DNA from: Streptomyces parvulus
Lineage (GTDB): Bacteria > Actinomycetota > Actinomycetes > Streptomycetales > Streptomycetaceae
Direction: 5' to 3'
Length of the DNA stretch: 64,000 bases
Assembly (NCBI RefSeq): GCF_014648855.1
Contig: NZ_BMRX01000002.1
Location: 372,001-436,000 of the forward strand
Position numbers and translations under genes: made by a program
Notes under the pieces: model-generated
What the model saw: the letters and a program-made list of their open reading frames with translations, nothing else
What the model was told of the DNA's origin: nothing
Databases searched by the model: none
Shown: piece after piece, positions 20,355 to 28,229 of the stretch
Position numbering within the stretch: position 1 is the first letter of the stretch
How the letters are laid out: each line of letters begins with the position of its first letter

Positions 20355-20391
20355 GGGCCCGGCGGGAGGGGGTGCCCTTCCCGCCGGGCCC
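20355..20391 (+). terminator. Terminator of the PadR-ABC operon
   Basis: 13-bp perfect arms GGGCCCGGCGGGA / TCCCGCCGGGCCC with an 11-base loop, 18 bp after the permease stop. Confidence 0.75.
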
Positions 20392-20909
20392 TCGTCGCGG
20401 TCGGGGAACAGGCCGACGACGGGGCGGGGTTCGGGGCGGCCGGCTTCGGGGCCGCGGGCCTCGGGGGTCCTGTAGGACTCGGCCCGGACGGCTGGGGCGG
20501 GTGGCGTGCAGCGGCCCGGACGGCTGGGGCGGGTGGCGTGCAGCGGCCCGGACGGCGGACGCGGCGGGGGTGGCGGCCCGGACGCCAAACGGGGGTGACA
20601 CGCGGCGGGCCGGATGTCGGCCGTCCGGCGGCGGTGGGCGCGTCCCCGCGAGGAGGGCTGGGCAGAGGCCGCCGTTGGGCCCTCCCCTCGACGCGGCACC
20701 CGCCGGGCGACTTCACCGGTGCCGCGAGGGCGGGTCCCGGCGGCCGCAGCCGGACGGCGGGAGGAGACCCCCGCCATGCCCCCGCACGACCGCACCCGCC
20801 GGGCGACGGGGCGAAGTTCGCGACCCTGGGCACGGCCGCCCCCCGACGGCAGGCGCCCGGTGACCGGTGTGGTCCTCCCGGCGGGCAGCGAGGTCGGTCG
20901 GACGGCCTC
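20392..20909. other. Intergenic GC-rich stretch without a credible gene
   Basis: About 520 bp between the permease and oxyR. Open frames exist on both strands, but they encode Arg/Gly/Pro-rich sequence without domains and lack SDs. It holds a 32-bp tandem repeat and several degenerate echoes of GGGCTGGGCAG and CACCCGCCGGGCGAC, so it may be decayed sequence. Confidence 0.6.
20482..20556. repeat. 32-bp tandem repeat, 2.3 copies
   Basis: The unit begins GCCCGGACGGCTGGGGCGGG. Copies start at 20482, 20514 and 20546 (partial); the first two are identical over 32 bp. Confidence 0.85.
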
Positions 20910-21848
20910 TCAGGCGTCGACCGTCCGTACCGGCAGGTCCGTCATCGCCTCGCGCAGGGCCGCCGCCAGTTCCTCGTACTCCGCGCCGCGCGCCGCACCC
21001 GTGCGCATGGCGAGCGCGACGCGGCGGGTGGGGGCCGGGTCGGCGAAGGACGCGGTGAGGAGCTGGCTGGACCGGGAGGTCTCCACGCGGACCGCGGTGC
21101 GCGGCAGCAGCGTGACCCCGAGGCCGCCGGCCACCAGCTGGACCAGGGTCGACAGACCGGCGGCCGTGGTCGTCGCGGGGATCCCGGCGCGGCCCGCCTC
21201 GCGGCAGATGTCCAGCGCCTGGTCGCGCAGGCAGTGCCCCTCGTCGAGCAGCAGCAGGTTCAGCTCGCGCAGCACCGAGCGCTCCAGGCCCTCCCGGCCG
21301 CCGAGCCGGTGGTCGAGCGGCGTCACGAGGACGAAGTCCTCGTCGAAGAGCGGAAGTTCGGTGACACCGGGAACCCCCAGCGGCACGGCGAGCAGCAGCA
21401 GGTCGAGGCGGCCGGTGGTGAGGCCGTCCAGGAGGCTCGCGGTCTGCTCCTCGTGGACCTGGAGGTCGAGGTCGGGGTAGCGCTCGTGCGCGAGGCGCAG
21501 CACCGACGGCAGCAGGTACGGCGCGACGGTCGGGATGACGCCGAGCCGCAGCGCGCCGGTGAAGGGCGCCCGTACCGCCTCCGCCTCCTCAAGGAGCGCG
21601 CCGACCTCCGCCAGTACCGCCTTCGCCCGCACCGCGAGCCGCGCGCCGGCCGGCGAGAGCAGCACCTTGCGCGTCGTACGCTCCAGGAGCGTGACACCCA
21701 GTGCCTCCTCCAGCGCGGAGACGGCGCCGGACAGGGCCGGCTGGCTCATCCCGATCGCCGCGGCGGCGTCGCGGAAATGCAGGTGTTCCGCGACGGCGTC
21801 GAAAGCCCGCAGCTGAGCGAGGCTGGGCTGCCTCTTCTTACCGGACAC
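20910..21848 (-). CDS. oxyR: OxyR, peroxide-sensing LysR-type regulator
   Basis: LysR-type activator/repressor of 312 residues. N-terminal HTH: SLAQLRAFDAVAEHLHFRDA, then GMSQPALSGAVSALE. The effector domain keeps both redox cysteines in LDEGHCLRDQALDICREAG (C206 and C215), the pair that forms the peroxide-sensing disulfide in E. coli OxyR. GTG 21848 has a strong GGAGGTGG 8 bp upstream, which decides it over longer frames. Divergently transcribed from ahpCD, its expected target. Confidence 0.96.
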   Translation of the reverse strand: MSGKKRQPSLAQLRAFDAVAEHLHFRDAAAAIGMSQPALSGAVSALEEALGVTLLERTTRKVLLSPAGARLAVRAKAVLAEVGALLEEAEAVRAPFTGALRLGVIPTVAPYLLPSVLRLAHERYPDLDLQVHEEQTASLLDGLTTGRLDLLLLAVPLGVPGVTELPLFDEDFVLVTPLDHRLGGREGLERSVLRELNLLLLDEGHCLRDQALDICREAGRAGIPATTTAAGLSTLVQLVAGGLGVTLLPRTAVRVETSRSSQLLTASFADPAPTRRVALAMRTGAARGAEYEELAAALREAMTDLPVRTVDA

Positions 21849-21981
21849 TAATAGCCACCTCCGATCAACTCGACCGAGTGTAGCTATTTCACTAATCAAT
21901 GCACCCTGTGCCAACATCAAGAACGTCCAACCCATGGGAAACACCAGCAAAACGGGTGTTTCCTCGCTGCAAGGAGAGCGT
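21849..21981. promoter_or_regulatory. Divergent oxyR/ahpC control region
   Basis: Short AT-rich region (by local standards) containing AGCTATTTCACTAATCAATG near 21883-21902, the likely OxyR site and ahpC promoter zone. The exact box cannot be fixed by eye. Confidence 0.5.
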
Positions 21982-22536
21982 GTGCTCACTGTCGGTGACA
22001 AGTTCCCCGAGTTCGACCTGACCGCCTGCGTCTCGCTGGAGAAGGGCGAGGAGTTCCAGCAGATCAACCACAAGACCTACGAGGGTCAGTGGAAGGTCAT
22101 CTTCGCGTGGCCCAAGGACTTCACCTTCGTGTGCCCGACCGAGATCGCCGCCTTCGGCAAGCTGAACGACGAGTTCGCCGACCGCGACGCCCAGGTCCTC
22201 GGCTTCTCCGGCGACTCCGAGTTCGTCCACCACGCCTGGCGCAAGGACCACGACGACCTGCGTGACCTGCCCTTCCCGATGATGGCCGACTCGCGCCACG
22301 AGCTGATGCGCGACCTCGGCATCGAGGGCGAGGACGGCTTCGCCAAGCGCGCCGTGTTCATCGTGGACCAGAACAACGAGATCCAGTTCTCCATGGTGAC
22401 CGCCGGCTCGGTCGGCCGTAACCCCAAGGAGGTCCTGCGGGTCCTCGACGCCCTGCAGACCGACGAGCTCTGCCCGTGCAACTGGAGCAAGGGCGACGAG
22501 ACCCTCGACCCGGTCGCGCTGCTCTCCGGGGAGTGA
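21982..22536 (+). CDS. ahpC: Alkyl hydroperoxide reductase, peroxiredoxin subunit
   Basis: Typical 2-Cys peroxiredoxin (184 aa) reducing H2O2 and organic hydroperoxides. The peroxidatic cysteine is C51 in FTFVCPTE; the resolving cysteine lies in ELCPCNW (C164/C166). GTG 21982 follows AAGGAGA at 4-5 bp, so the ATG 48 bp upstream is not used. It is followed 6 bp later by ahpD, its actinobacterial reductant. Confidence 0.97.
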   Translation: MLTVGDKFPEFDLTACVSLEKGEEFQQINHKTYEGQWKVIFAWPKDFTFVCPTEIAAFGKLNDEFADRDAQVLGFSGDSEFVHHAWRKDHDDLRDLPFPMMADSRHELMRDLGIEGEDGFAKRAVFIVDQNNEIQFSMVTAGSVGRNPKEVLRVLDALQTDELCPCNWSKGDETLDPVALLSGE

Positions 22537-22542
22537 GCTGAC

Positions 22543-23079
22543 ATGTCCCTCGACTCCCTGAAGTCCGCCGTCCCGGACTACGCCAAGGACCTGAAGCTCA
22601 ACCTGGGCTCGGTCATCGGCAACTCCGACCTCCCGGCGCAGCAGCTGTGGGGCACCGTGCTGGCGACCGCCATCGCCTCGCGCTCCCCCATCGTGCTGCG
22701 CGAGCTGGAGCCGGAGGCGAAGGCGAACCTCTCGCCGGAGGCGTACTCGGCCGCCAAGTCGGCCGCCGCCGTCATGGCGATGAACAACGTCTTCTACCGC
22801 ACCCGGCACCTGCTGTCGGACCACGAGTACGGCACCCTGCGCGCCGGTCTGCGGATGAACGTCATCGGCAACCCGGGCGTCGACAAGGTCGACTTCGAGC
22901 TGTGGTCCTTCGCGGTGTCCGCCATCAACGGCTGCGGCATGTGCCTGGACTCGCACGAGCAGGTGCTCCGCAAGGCCGGTGTGGACCGCGAGACGATCCA
23001 GGAGGCGTTCAAGATCGCCGCCGTGGTCGAGGCCGTCGGCGTCACGCTCGACGCCGAGGCGGTCCTGGCCGGCGAGTAG
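22543..23079 (+). CDS. ahpD: Alkyl hydroperoxide reductase AhpD
   Basis: Carboxymuconolactone-decarboxylase-fold disulfide reductase (178 aa) that recycles AhpC, in mycobacteria with lipoamide/dihydrolipoamide succinyltransferase. The active site is [12 protein letters not shown]131 and C134 with H138, and E119 upstream. The gene starts 6 bp after the ahpC stop. Confidence 0.97.
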   Translation: MSLDSLKSAVPDYAKDLKLNLGSVIGNSDLPAQQLWGTVLATAIASRSPIVLRELEPEAKANLSPEAYSAAKSAAAVMAMNNVFYRTRHLLSDHEYGTLRAGLRMNVIGNPGVDKVDFELWSFAVSAINGCGMCLDSHEQVLRKAGVDRETIQEAFKIAAVVEAVGVTLDAEAVLAGE

Positions 23080-23100
23080 CCGTCCGCACGCACCACCCGC

Positions 23101-23143
23101 GCGCAAGGGCCCCGTCCGCCTTCGGGTGGGCGGGGCCCTTCGC
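23101..23143. terminator. Bidirectional terminator after ahpD
   Basis: GC stem AAGGGCCCCG / CGGGGCCCTT with further internal pairing, between convergent genes. Confidence 0.75.
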
Positions 23144-23171
23144 GTGGTCGGGTCGTCCGGGACCGCGGGGG

Positions 23172-24554
23172 TCACGCCGGTGAGGCGTCCGACGGCGGTT
23201 CGGCGGACGGGGGCTGGGGCGGCCCGGGCGGCGGATCCGTCGCCGGTGAGGCGCCCACGGCGGTCGCTCCGCGCGGCTCGGGCGTCTGCCGGGCGGCGGC
23301 CTCGCGGGAGTACGCCCGCAGATAGCCGACGACGGTGTTCGTCACGGCCACCAGCGGTACGGCGACCACCGCGCCGCCGATGCCGGCGATCATTCCGCCG
23401 GCCGCCACCGACAGCACCACCGCCAGCGGATGGACCCGCACCGCGCGGCCGAGGATGAACGGCTGGAGGATGTGCCCCTCGATCTGCTGCACCGCCAGCA
23501 CCACCACGAGCGTCATGACGGCCGCGAACACGCCCTGCGTCACCAGCGCCACGACGACCGCGAGCGCGCCCGACACCACCGCGCCGACCAGCGGGATGAA
23601 GGCGAACAGGAAGATGAACACGGCCAGCGGGACGGCCATCGGCACGTCCAGGAAGTAGATGCCGAGCCCGATGAAGATGGCGTCGATGAGCGCCACGATC
23701 ACCGTGCCCCGCACGTACGCCGTCAGCGTCCGCCAGGCACGCGGCCCGGCGCCCGCGACGCCCGGCCGGGCCGCGGCCGGCACCAGCTTGAGCGTCCACT
23801 GCCAGATGCGCTTGCCGTCGTAGAGCAGGAAGAGCGTGGAGAACGCGGCCAGCAGGATGCCGGTGAGCGCCTCGACGACGACGGTGACGCCCTCCAGGCC
23901 GGCGGAGGTTATCTGGTCGGTGTTGGCGCCGACCGCCTCGCGCAGGTTCTTGGCGATCTCGTTGATCTGCTTGTCGGTGACGTGGAAGGGGCTGTTGAGC
24001 AGCCAGTTGCGCAGCTCGTCGATGCCGTCCTGGACCTGGTCGGAGAGGTTGTCGATGTTCTCCATGACCTGCCAGGTGACGAACCAGCCGATCAGGCCCA
24101 TCACCACGAACCCGAGGATCGCGGTCAGGGCGGTGGCCGGTCCGCGCGGCACCCCGTGCCGGCGCAGCCACGCCACGGTCGGCTGGAGCAGCGCCGTGAT
24201 GAGCAGCGCGGCGACGAACGCCAGCACCACCAGCTGTACGGCGCTGATGACGCGCATGAGGACCCAGACCGTGCCGGCCAGGACCAGCAGCCGCCAGCCG
24301 GCCTCGGCGGCGACGCGCACGCCCCAGGGCACGGCCTGCGCGGGGTCGGGGCGGTCGCGGACCACGACCGCGTGGTGGGTGGCGGCGTACTCCAGGGCCG
24401 CTTCCTCGGGGGTCGGGGGCCCTTGGTCGGAGGAGGCCGACCGGCCGTCGTCGGCGGCGCTGCGCCGCGCCTCCTGGCGGCGCTGCTCCAACCGCCCACT
24501 CATCTCGGTCAGTCCGGCGCCGAGCCGGCCGAGCCACCCTGGCACTCGCGACAT
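23172..24554 (-). CDS. AI-2E family membrane protein
   Basis: Polytopic inner-membrane protein of 460 residues of the AI-2E/PerM/YdiK family. The cytoplasmic N-tail is charged. Membrane segments come as a first cluster (about 95-190) followed by a central soluble helix region (NIDNLSDQVQDGIDELRNWL) and a second cluster (about 225-410) with the conserved IEGHILQPFILGRAVRVHPL. The C-tail is Pro-rich. Family members include exporters and ion antiporters; the name does not prove AI-2 transport. ATG 24554 has GAGGACGG upstream. Confidence 0.88.
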   Translation of the reverse strand: MSRVPGWLGRLGAGLTEMSGRLEQRRQEARRSAADDGRSASSDQGPPTPEEAALEYAATHHAVVVRDRPDPAQAVPWGVRVAAEAGWRLLVLAGTVWVLMRVISAVQLVVLAFVAALLITALLQPTVAWLRRHGVPRGPATALTAILGFVVMGLIGWFVTWQVMENIDNLSDQVQDGIDELRNWLLNSPFHVTDKQINEIAKNLREAVGANTDQITSAGLEGVTVVVEALTGILLAAFSTLFLLYDGKRIWQWTLKLVPAAARPGVAGAGPRAWRTLTAYVRGTVIVALIDAIFIGLGIYFLDVPMAVPLAVFIFLFAFIPLVGAVVSGALAVVVALVTQGVFAAVMTLVVVLAVQQIEGHILQPFILGRAVRVHPLAVVLSVAAGGMIAGIGGAVVAVPLVAVTNTVVGYLRAYSREAAARQTPEPRGATAVGASPATDPPPGPPQPPSAEPPSDASPA

Positions 24555-24634
24555 GATCCGTCCTCTTCCCCCGTCTGTCCCCACCACTCCCCCCTGGAGC
24601 CGTCCGGTCCGACGGTACAGGGCGGCAACGCGAA

Positions 24635-24663
24635 AGCCCCTCACCGTAGGACGGTGAGGGGCT
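24635..24663. terminator. Terminator hairpin
   Basis: Perfect 13-bp arms AGCCCCTCACCGT / ACGGTGAGGGGCT with a 3-base loop, between two minus-strand genes. Confidence 0.8.
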
Positions 24664-24705
24664 CCGCGAGGTTGAGCGGTGATCCGCGCCGGGCGGGCGG
24701 CGGGC

Positions 24706-25407
24706 TCAGTACCAGTGGTTGGCCTGCCAGAAGGCCCAGGCGTCGCACGGGCTGCCGTAGCGGCCGTCCATGTAGCTGAGGCCCCACTTGATCTGGGTGG
24801 CCGGGTTGGTGCGCCAGTCGGCGCCCGCGGAGGCGTACTTGCCGGCCGGGAGGGCCTGGAAGAGACCGTAGGCGCCGGAGGACGGGTTCACGGCCTGGTA
24901 GTTCCAGCTGGACTCGTGGTCCACGATGTTGCTGAAGCACTGGAACTGGCCGCTGGGCACCATCTGACGGGCCATGGCCTGGATCTGGCTCGTGCTGTAG
25001 GAGCTCTGGACGGCGAAGCTGGTCGAGTCGCGCTCGGCGCTGCGACTGGCAGCCGCCTCCTTCTCCTCCTCGCGCTTCTTGGCCGCTTCCTCGGCCGCCT
25101 TCTTGGCCTTCTCCTGCTTGGCCACGGCGGTCTCGGCGGCGGCCTTGCGGGCGGCTTCCTCGGCGCCCTTCTTGGCGCTCGCGTCCGCGGCGATGGCCTG
25201 CACGTCGGCCTGCTGAGTCAGGGACGCGGTCTGCACCTGCGCCTGCTCACCCATGGGGATGTCCGCGAGCAGCGTCGTGCCGGCTGCCGTCGCCTCCGCG
25301 TCGTTGCTCTGCGCGGTGCTGCCCGAGGCAACTCCGACGACGCTACCGACAGCGGTGACTGCCGTGGCCGAGGCCACTGCGAATCCCCGGACCGAGATCC
25401 GGCTCAC
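24706..25407 (-). CDS. Secreted transglycosylase-like (SLT) protein
   Basis: Exported 233-residue protein. The N-terminal signal peptide (VSRISVRGFAVASATAVTAV) is followed by an Ala/Lys/Glu-rich coiled coil (about 75-130, EEAARKAAAETAVAKQEKA) and a C-terminal lysozyme-like SLT domain. The presumed catalytic Glu is in NIVDHESSWNYQAVNPSSGA, followed by YGLFQALPAGKYASAG and CDAWAFWQANHWY; two cysteines may form a disulfide. Peptidoglycan cleavage or remodelling is likely. GTG 25407 has GGAAGGA at ideal spacing. Confidence 0.88.
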   Translation of the reverse strand: MSRISVRGFAVASATAVTAVGSVVGVASGSTAQSNDAEATAAGTTLLADIPMGEQAQVQTASLTQQADVQAIAADASAKKGAEEAARKAAAETAVAKQEKAKKAAEEAAKKREEEKEAAASRSAERDSTSFAVQSSYSTSQIQAMARQMVPSGQFQCFSNIVDHESSWNYQAVNPSSGAYGLFQALPAGKYASAGADWRTNPATQIKWGLSYMDGRYGSPCDAWAFWQANHWY

Positions 25408-25845
25408 ACGGTTTCCTTCCAGCATCGCCCGCTTCGGTGACCCTCGCGGACGCAATCGTGCCCCTGGCGCTGGCCTCCTCAACTACTGGTCACGGGAGGC
25501 ACGGGCCCGGTGGACAACTCCCCTCGCGGGGAGCGCCGTGTGGTGCTCGGGCGGCATACGACGCTGCTATGGAGTTGAGGCTGGTGCTGCTGTGGTGCCG
25601 TACCGCTGGGGGTACAGGTGTGTCGTATGCGGGGCCTGACAGGAATGAGACTCTGCCGTAACCCGACGGGGTGAGGCAATTCTGTGTTGCGTGTGAAAGC
25701 TCACATCCCGTTTGGCCCAAGGGATTCCCGGAAACGCACACACACCGCGGCGCCGCCCGGCTAGGCTCTTGGCCTTTCCGGACGGCGCCGATTGTCGGAC
25801 AACCGACCCGCCACGGGTCGGAGTTCGCGGATGGTCGAAGACGGG
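25408..25845 (-). promoter_or_regulatory. Leader/promoter region of the transglycosylase gene
   Basis: 438 bp without a gene. It contains TGTGA-AAGC-TCACA (25692-25705, perfect arms, also readable as GTG-N6-CAC as in Crp-like sites), a CTCCCC/GGGGAG hairpin (25518-25533) inside the likely 5' leader, and CCGACCCG/CGGGTCGG (25803-25821), a plausible phoH2 terminator. A c-di-AMP (ydaO) riboswitch was looked for and not recognised. Confidence 0.4.
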
Positions 25846-27171
25846 TCAGATGTGTCCGTCCTCCAGCATTTCGGTCACCAGCGCCGCGATCTGCGACCTC
25901 TCGGACCGCGTGAGCGTGACGTGCGCGAAGAGCGGATGCCCCTTCAGCTTCTCGACCACGGCGACGACTCCGTCGTACCGCCCCACCCGCAGGTTGTCCC
26001 GCTGGGCCACGTCGTGGGTCAGGACGACCCGCGAGTTGGCGCCCACCCGGGACAGGACCGTCAGCAGGACGTTCCGCTCCAGGGACTGGGCCTCGTCCAC
26101 GATGACGAACGCGTCGTGCAGGGAGCGTCCGCGGATGTGGGTGAGCGGCAGGACCTCCAGCATCCCGCGGGCGGTGACCTCCTCGATGACCTCGCGGCTG
26201 GTGACCGCCGACAGCGTGTCGAAGACCGCCTGCGCCCACGGGCTCATCTTCTCGGCCTCGGACCCGGGCAGATAGCCCAGCTCCTGCCCGCCGACCGCGT
26301 AGAGGGGACGGAAGACCATCACCTTCTGGTGCTGCCGGCGCTCCAGGACCGCCTCCAGCCCCGCGCACAGGGCCAGCGCCGACTTGCCGGTGCCGGCCCG
26401 GCCGCCCATCGACACGATGCCGACGTCCGGATCGAGGAGCAGGTCGAGCGCGATCCGCTGCTCGGCGCTGCGGCCCTTGATGCCGAACGCCTCCCGGTCG
26501 CCGCGCACCAGCCGGACGTTGCCGTCGGGCGTGACCCGGCCGAGGGCCTTGCCGCGCTCCGACTGGATGGTCAGACCGGTGTGCACGGGCAGCTCGGCCG
26601 CCTCGGGGACGTAGACGTGCCCCTCCTCGAAGAGGATGTCCACCTGCTCGCCGGGCAGCGTCAGTTCGGACATCCCGGTCCAGCCGGAGGAGTCCGTGAT
26701 GGCCAGCTCGGCGCGGTACTCCTCGGCGAGCAGACCGACCGAGGACGCCTTGATCCTGAGCGGGAGGTCCTTGGAGACGACGGTGACGTCGAATCCCTCG
26801 GCCTGGAGGTTGCGGGCGACCGCGAGGATGCGGGAGTCGTTGTCCCCCAGGCGGTAGCCGCTGGGCAGCACGCTGGGGTCCGAGTGGTTGAGCTCGACAC
26901 GGACGGTGCCGCCGAGGTCCCCGATCGGAATGGGGGCGTCGAGGCGACCGTGCCGGACGCGGAACTCGTCGAGCAGGCGCAGGGCCTGCCGGGCGAAGTA
27001 GCCGAGTTCGGGATGGTGCCGTTTGGCCTCCAGCTCGGTCACCACGACGATCGGGAGCACTACCTCGTGCTCGTCGAAGCGGCTCAGAGCGTTCGGGTCG
27101 GCCAGCAGGACGCTGGTGTCGAGAACGTAGGTGCGCCTATCTGGCTTGTGGCGCTTTGTGCTGGTCACCAC
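25846..27171 (-). CDS. phoH2: PIN-PhoH fusion protein (PhoH2)
   Basis: A 441-residue fusion of a PIN-domain RNase and a PhoH ATPase/helicase. The PIN domain starts with [12 protein letters not shown] (Asp 18) and continues with [12 protein letters not shown] and [15 protein letters not shown] acidic residues. A linker OB-like region precedes the PhoH domain: Walker A GRAGTGKS (257-264) and Walker [10 protein letters not shown] (355-363). Mycobacterial PhoH2 unwinds and cleaves RNA, so the same is expected here. The GTG start has no strong SD and a second GTG follows directly. Confidence 0.93.
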   Translation of the reverse strand: MVTSTKRHKPDRRTYVLDTSVLLADPNALSRFDEHEVVLPIVVVTELEAKRHHPELGYFARQALRLLDEFRVRHGRLDAPIPIGDLGGTVRVELNHSDPSVLPSGYRLGDNDSRILAVARNLQAEGFDVTVVSKDLPLRIKASSVGLLAEEYRAELAITDSSGWTGMSELTLPGEQVDILFEEGHVYVPEAAELPVHTGLTIQSERGKALGRVTPDGNVRLVRGDREAFGIKGRSAEQRIALDLLLDPDVGIVSMGGRAGTGKSALALCAGLEAVLERRQHQKVMVFRPLYAVGGQELGYLPGSEAEKMSPWAQAVFDTLSAVTSREVIEEVTARGMLEVLPLTHIRGRSLHDAFVIVDEAQSLERNVLLTVLSRVGANSRVVLTHDVAQRDNLRVGRYDGVVAVVEKLKGHPLFAHVTLTRSERSQIAALVTEMLEDGHI

Positions 27172-27615
27172 GGAAGGACGTACCCCCTCGGATGAGGTCG
27201 GGGAGCGACGGAGTGGACGCTGGGCCGGGAGGGCGGGATCGCGTCGCGCCGGGAGGGCGGAAACGAGCCGACCGGTTCGGGCCTGCGGGAATGGTCCGAC
27301 TGACCCTCGGGGCCGCCCTGCACTGGCGCGGACCGTGGGCCGGTCCTCCGCCGCGTCTTCCGTGCTGTGACCGCACGGTGGGGCTGGTGCAAAGGGCCTC
27401 CCGGGCGGACGGCTCCGTGCCGTCCGCTGAGATCCGACACCCGTGGTTCGGGCGTCGACCTGCTTGCCTTATGCCCTGGAACGAGCGCGGCCATGCCACG
27501 GCACAGGAGGGCGCACCGGTGAACTCCTCGTTACGGGCGCACCGCGCGACGCCCCTGCCGCGGCCCCCGGAGGACGTCCGGGCGGGCACTCACGGGCGAC
27601 CCTGCGCCCGGGCAG

Positions 27616-27707
27616 AAAAAACGGGCCGGTCCGTGGGGGGGGGATACGGACCGGCCCGAGGGGGGGTTTCCACCATAACCCTTTGTAAGTGATGCTGCGT
27701 GCATCGG
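27616..27707 (-). ncRNA. Candidate small RNA ending in a C-loop terminator
   Basis: Read on the minus strand: a small hairpin GATGC-acgca-GCATC (27693-27707), a run of seven C (27660-27666), then a 13-bp perfect stem CGGGCCGGTCCGT with a loop containing nine C (27622-27657), followed directly by six U (27616-27621). U-tracts are rare in this genome type, so this is a strong intrinsic terminator. It points at no known gene, being about 445 bp upstream of phoH2 and beyond a plus-strand gene on the other side. C-rich loops recall actinobacterial 6C RNA, but only one clear C-loop hairpin is seen. The 5' end is undetermined. Confidence 0.45.
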
Positions 27708-27840
27708 CGGGTAAAAATTACTCTCCGGAGTTGCCCGGCGACGCCCGGATGCCCTCGGAAGCGCCCATTCCGCCCTGAATCGTGGCCAAAACACGGCCGC
27801 TTACCGAACACACACCGCATACACAGCGGATTCACAGGTG

Positions 27841-27852
27841 GTCACATGTGAC
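27841..27852. promoter_or_regulatory. 12-bp palindrome
   Basis: GTCACATGTGAC, perfect; possible operator upstream of the sRNA candidate (minus strand). No regulator assigned. Confidence 0.3.
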
Positions 27853-28229
27853 GGGAGTGGCGACAAGCGGCGAGAGGGCCATCGACGGGGCCCCTCACGA
27901 GTTCCCCCGACCGGGTGACGGACGAGGCCCACGCCCGCTTGACCCGGCACCGCGCAGCCCCCTCCACTGCGCGGTGCCACACGCGCAGCTTTGCTCACGC
28001 GAATTACCTGGGCTCGAATGTACGTGACCGGGCGTCACGGAATCGACCCGCCGAGGACAACGGTGAATAACGATGTGGAAACCCTGTGAGGATCGGTGGG
28101 TGATTTAGCCCCCCTCGCCCCAACCGCTCCGGACTTTGCGAAGGCGTGCCCCATGCCCACGTAAAGATCCCGGTCACGCCCGCGCACTCGGGGCCGGTAA
28201 CGGTCCTACTGCCCCCCTAACGTCGCTTC

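Larger units (their letters stand above)
27172..28229. other. 1-kb intergenic region without a credible protein gene
   Basis: Frames here lack SDs, domains and Streptomyces-like codon pattern. It holds the C-loop terminator/sRNA candidate (27616-27707), a 12-bp palindrome GTCACATGTGAC (27841-27852), and CGTGAC-cgggc-GTCACG (28023-28039). Confidence 0.6.

Noticed and set aside
25408..25845. c-di-AMP (ydaO) riboswitch before the transglycosylase gene
   Set aside because: Such leaders are common before actinobacterial wall hydrolases, but the conserved ydaO core sequence could not be found on the minus strand.
27156..27692. Open frames in the 1-kb gap upstream of phoH2
   Set aside because: Arg/Gly-rich translations, no SDs and no domains; the region is better explained by regulatory or RNA elements.
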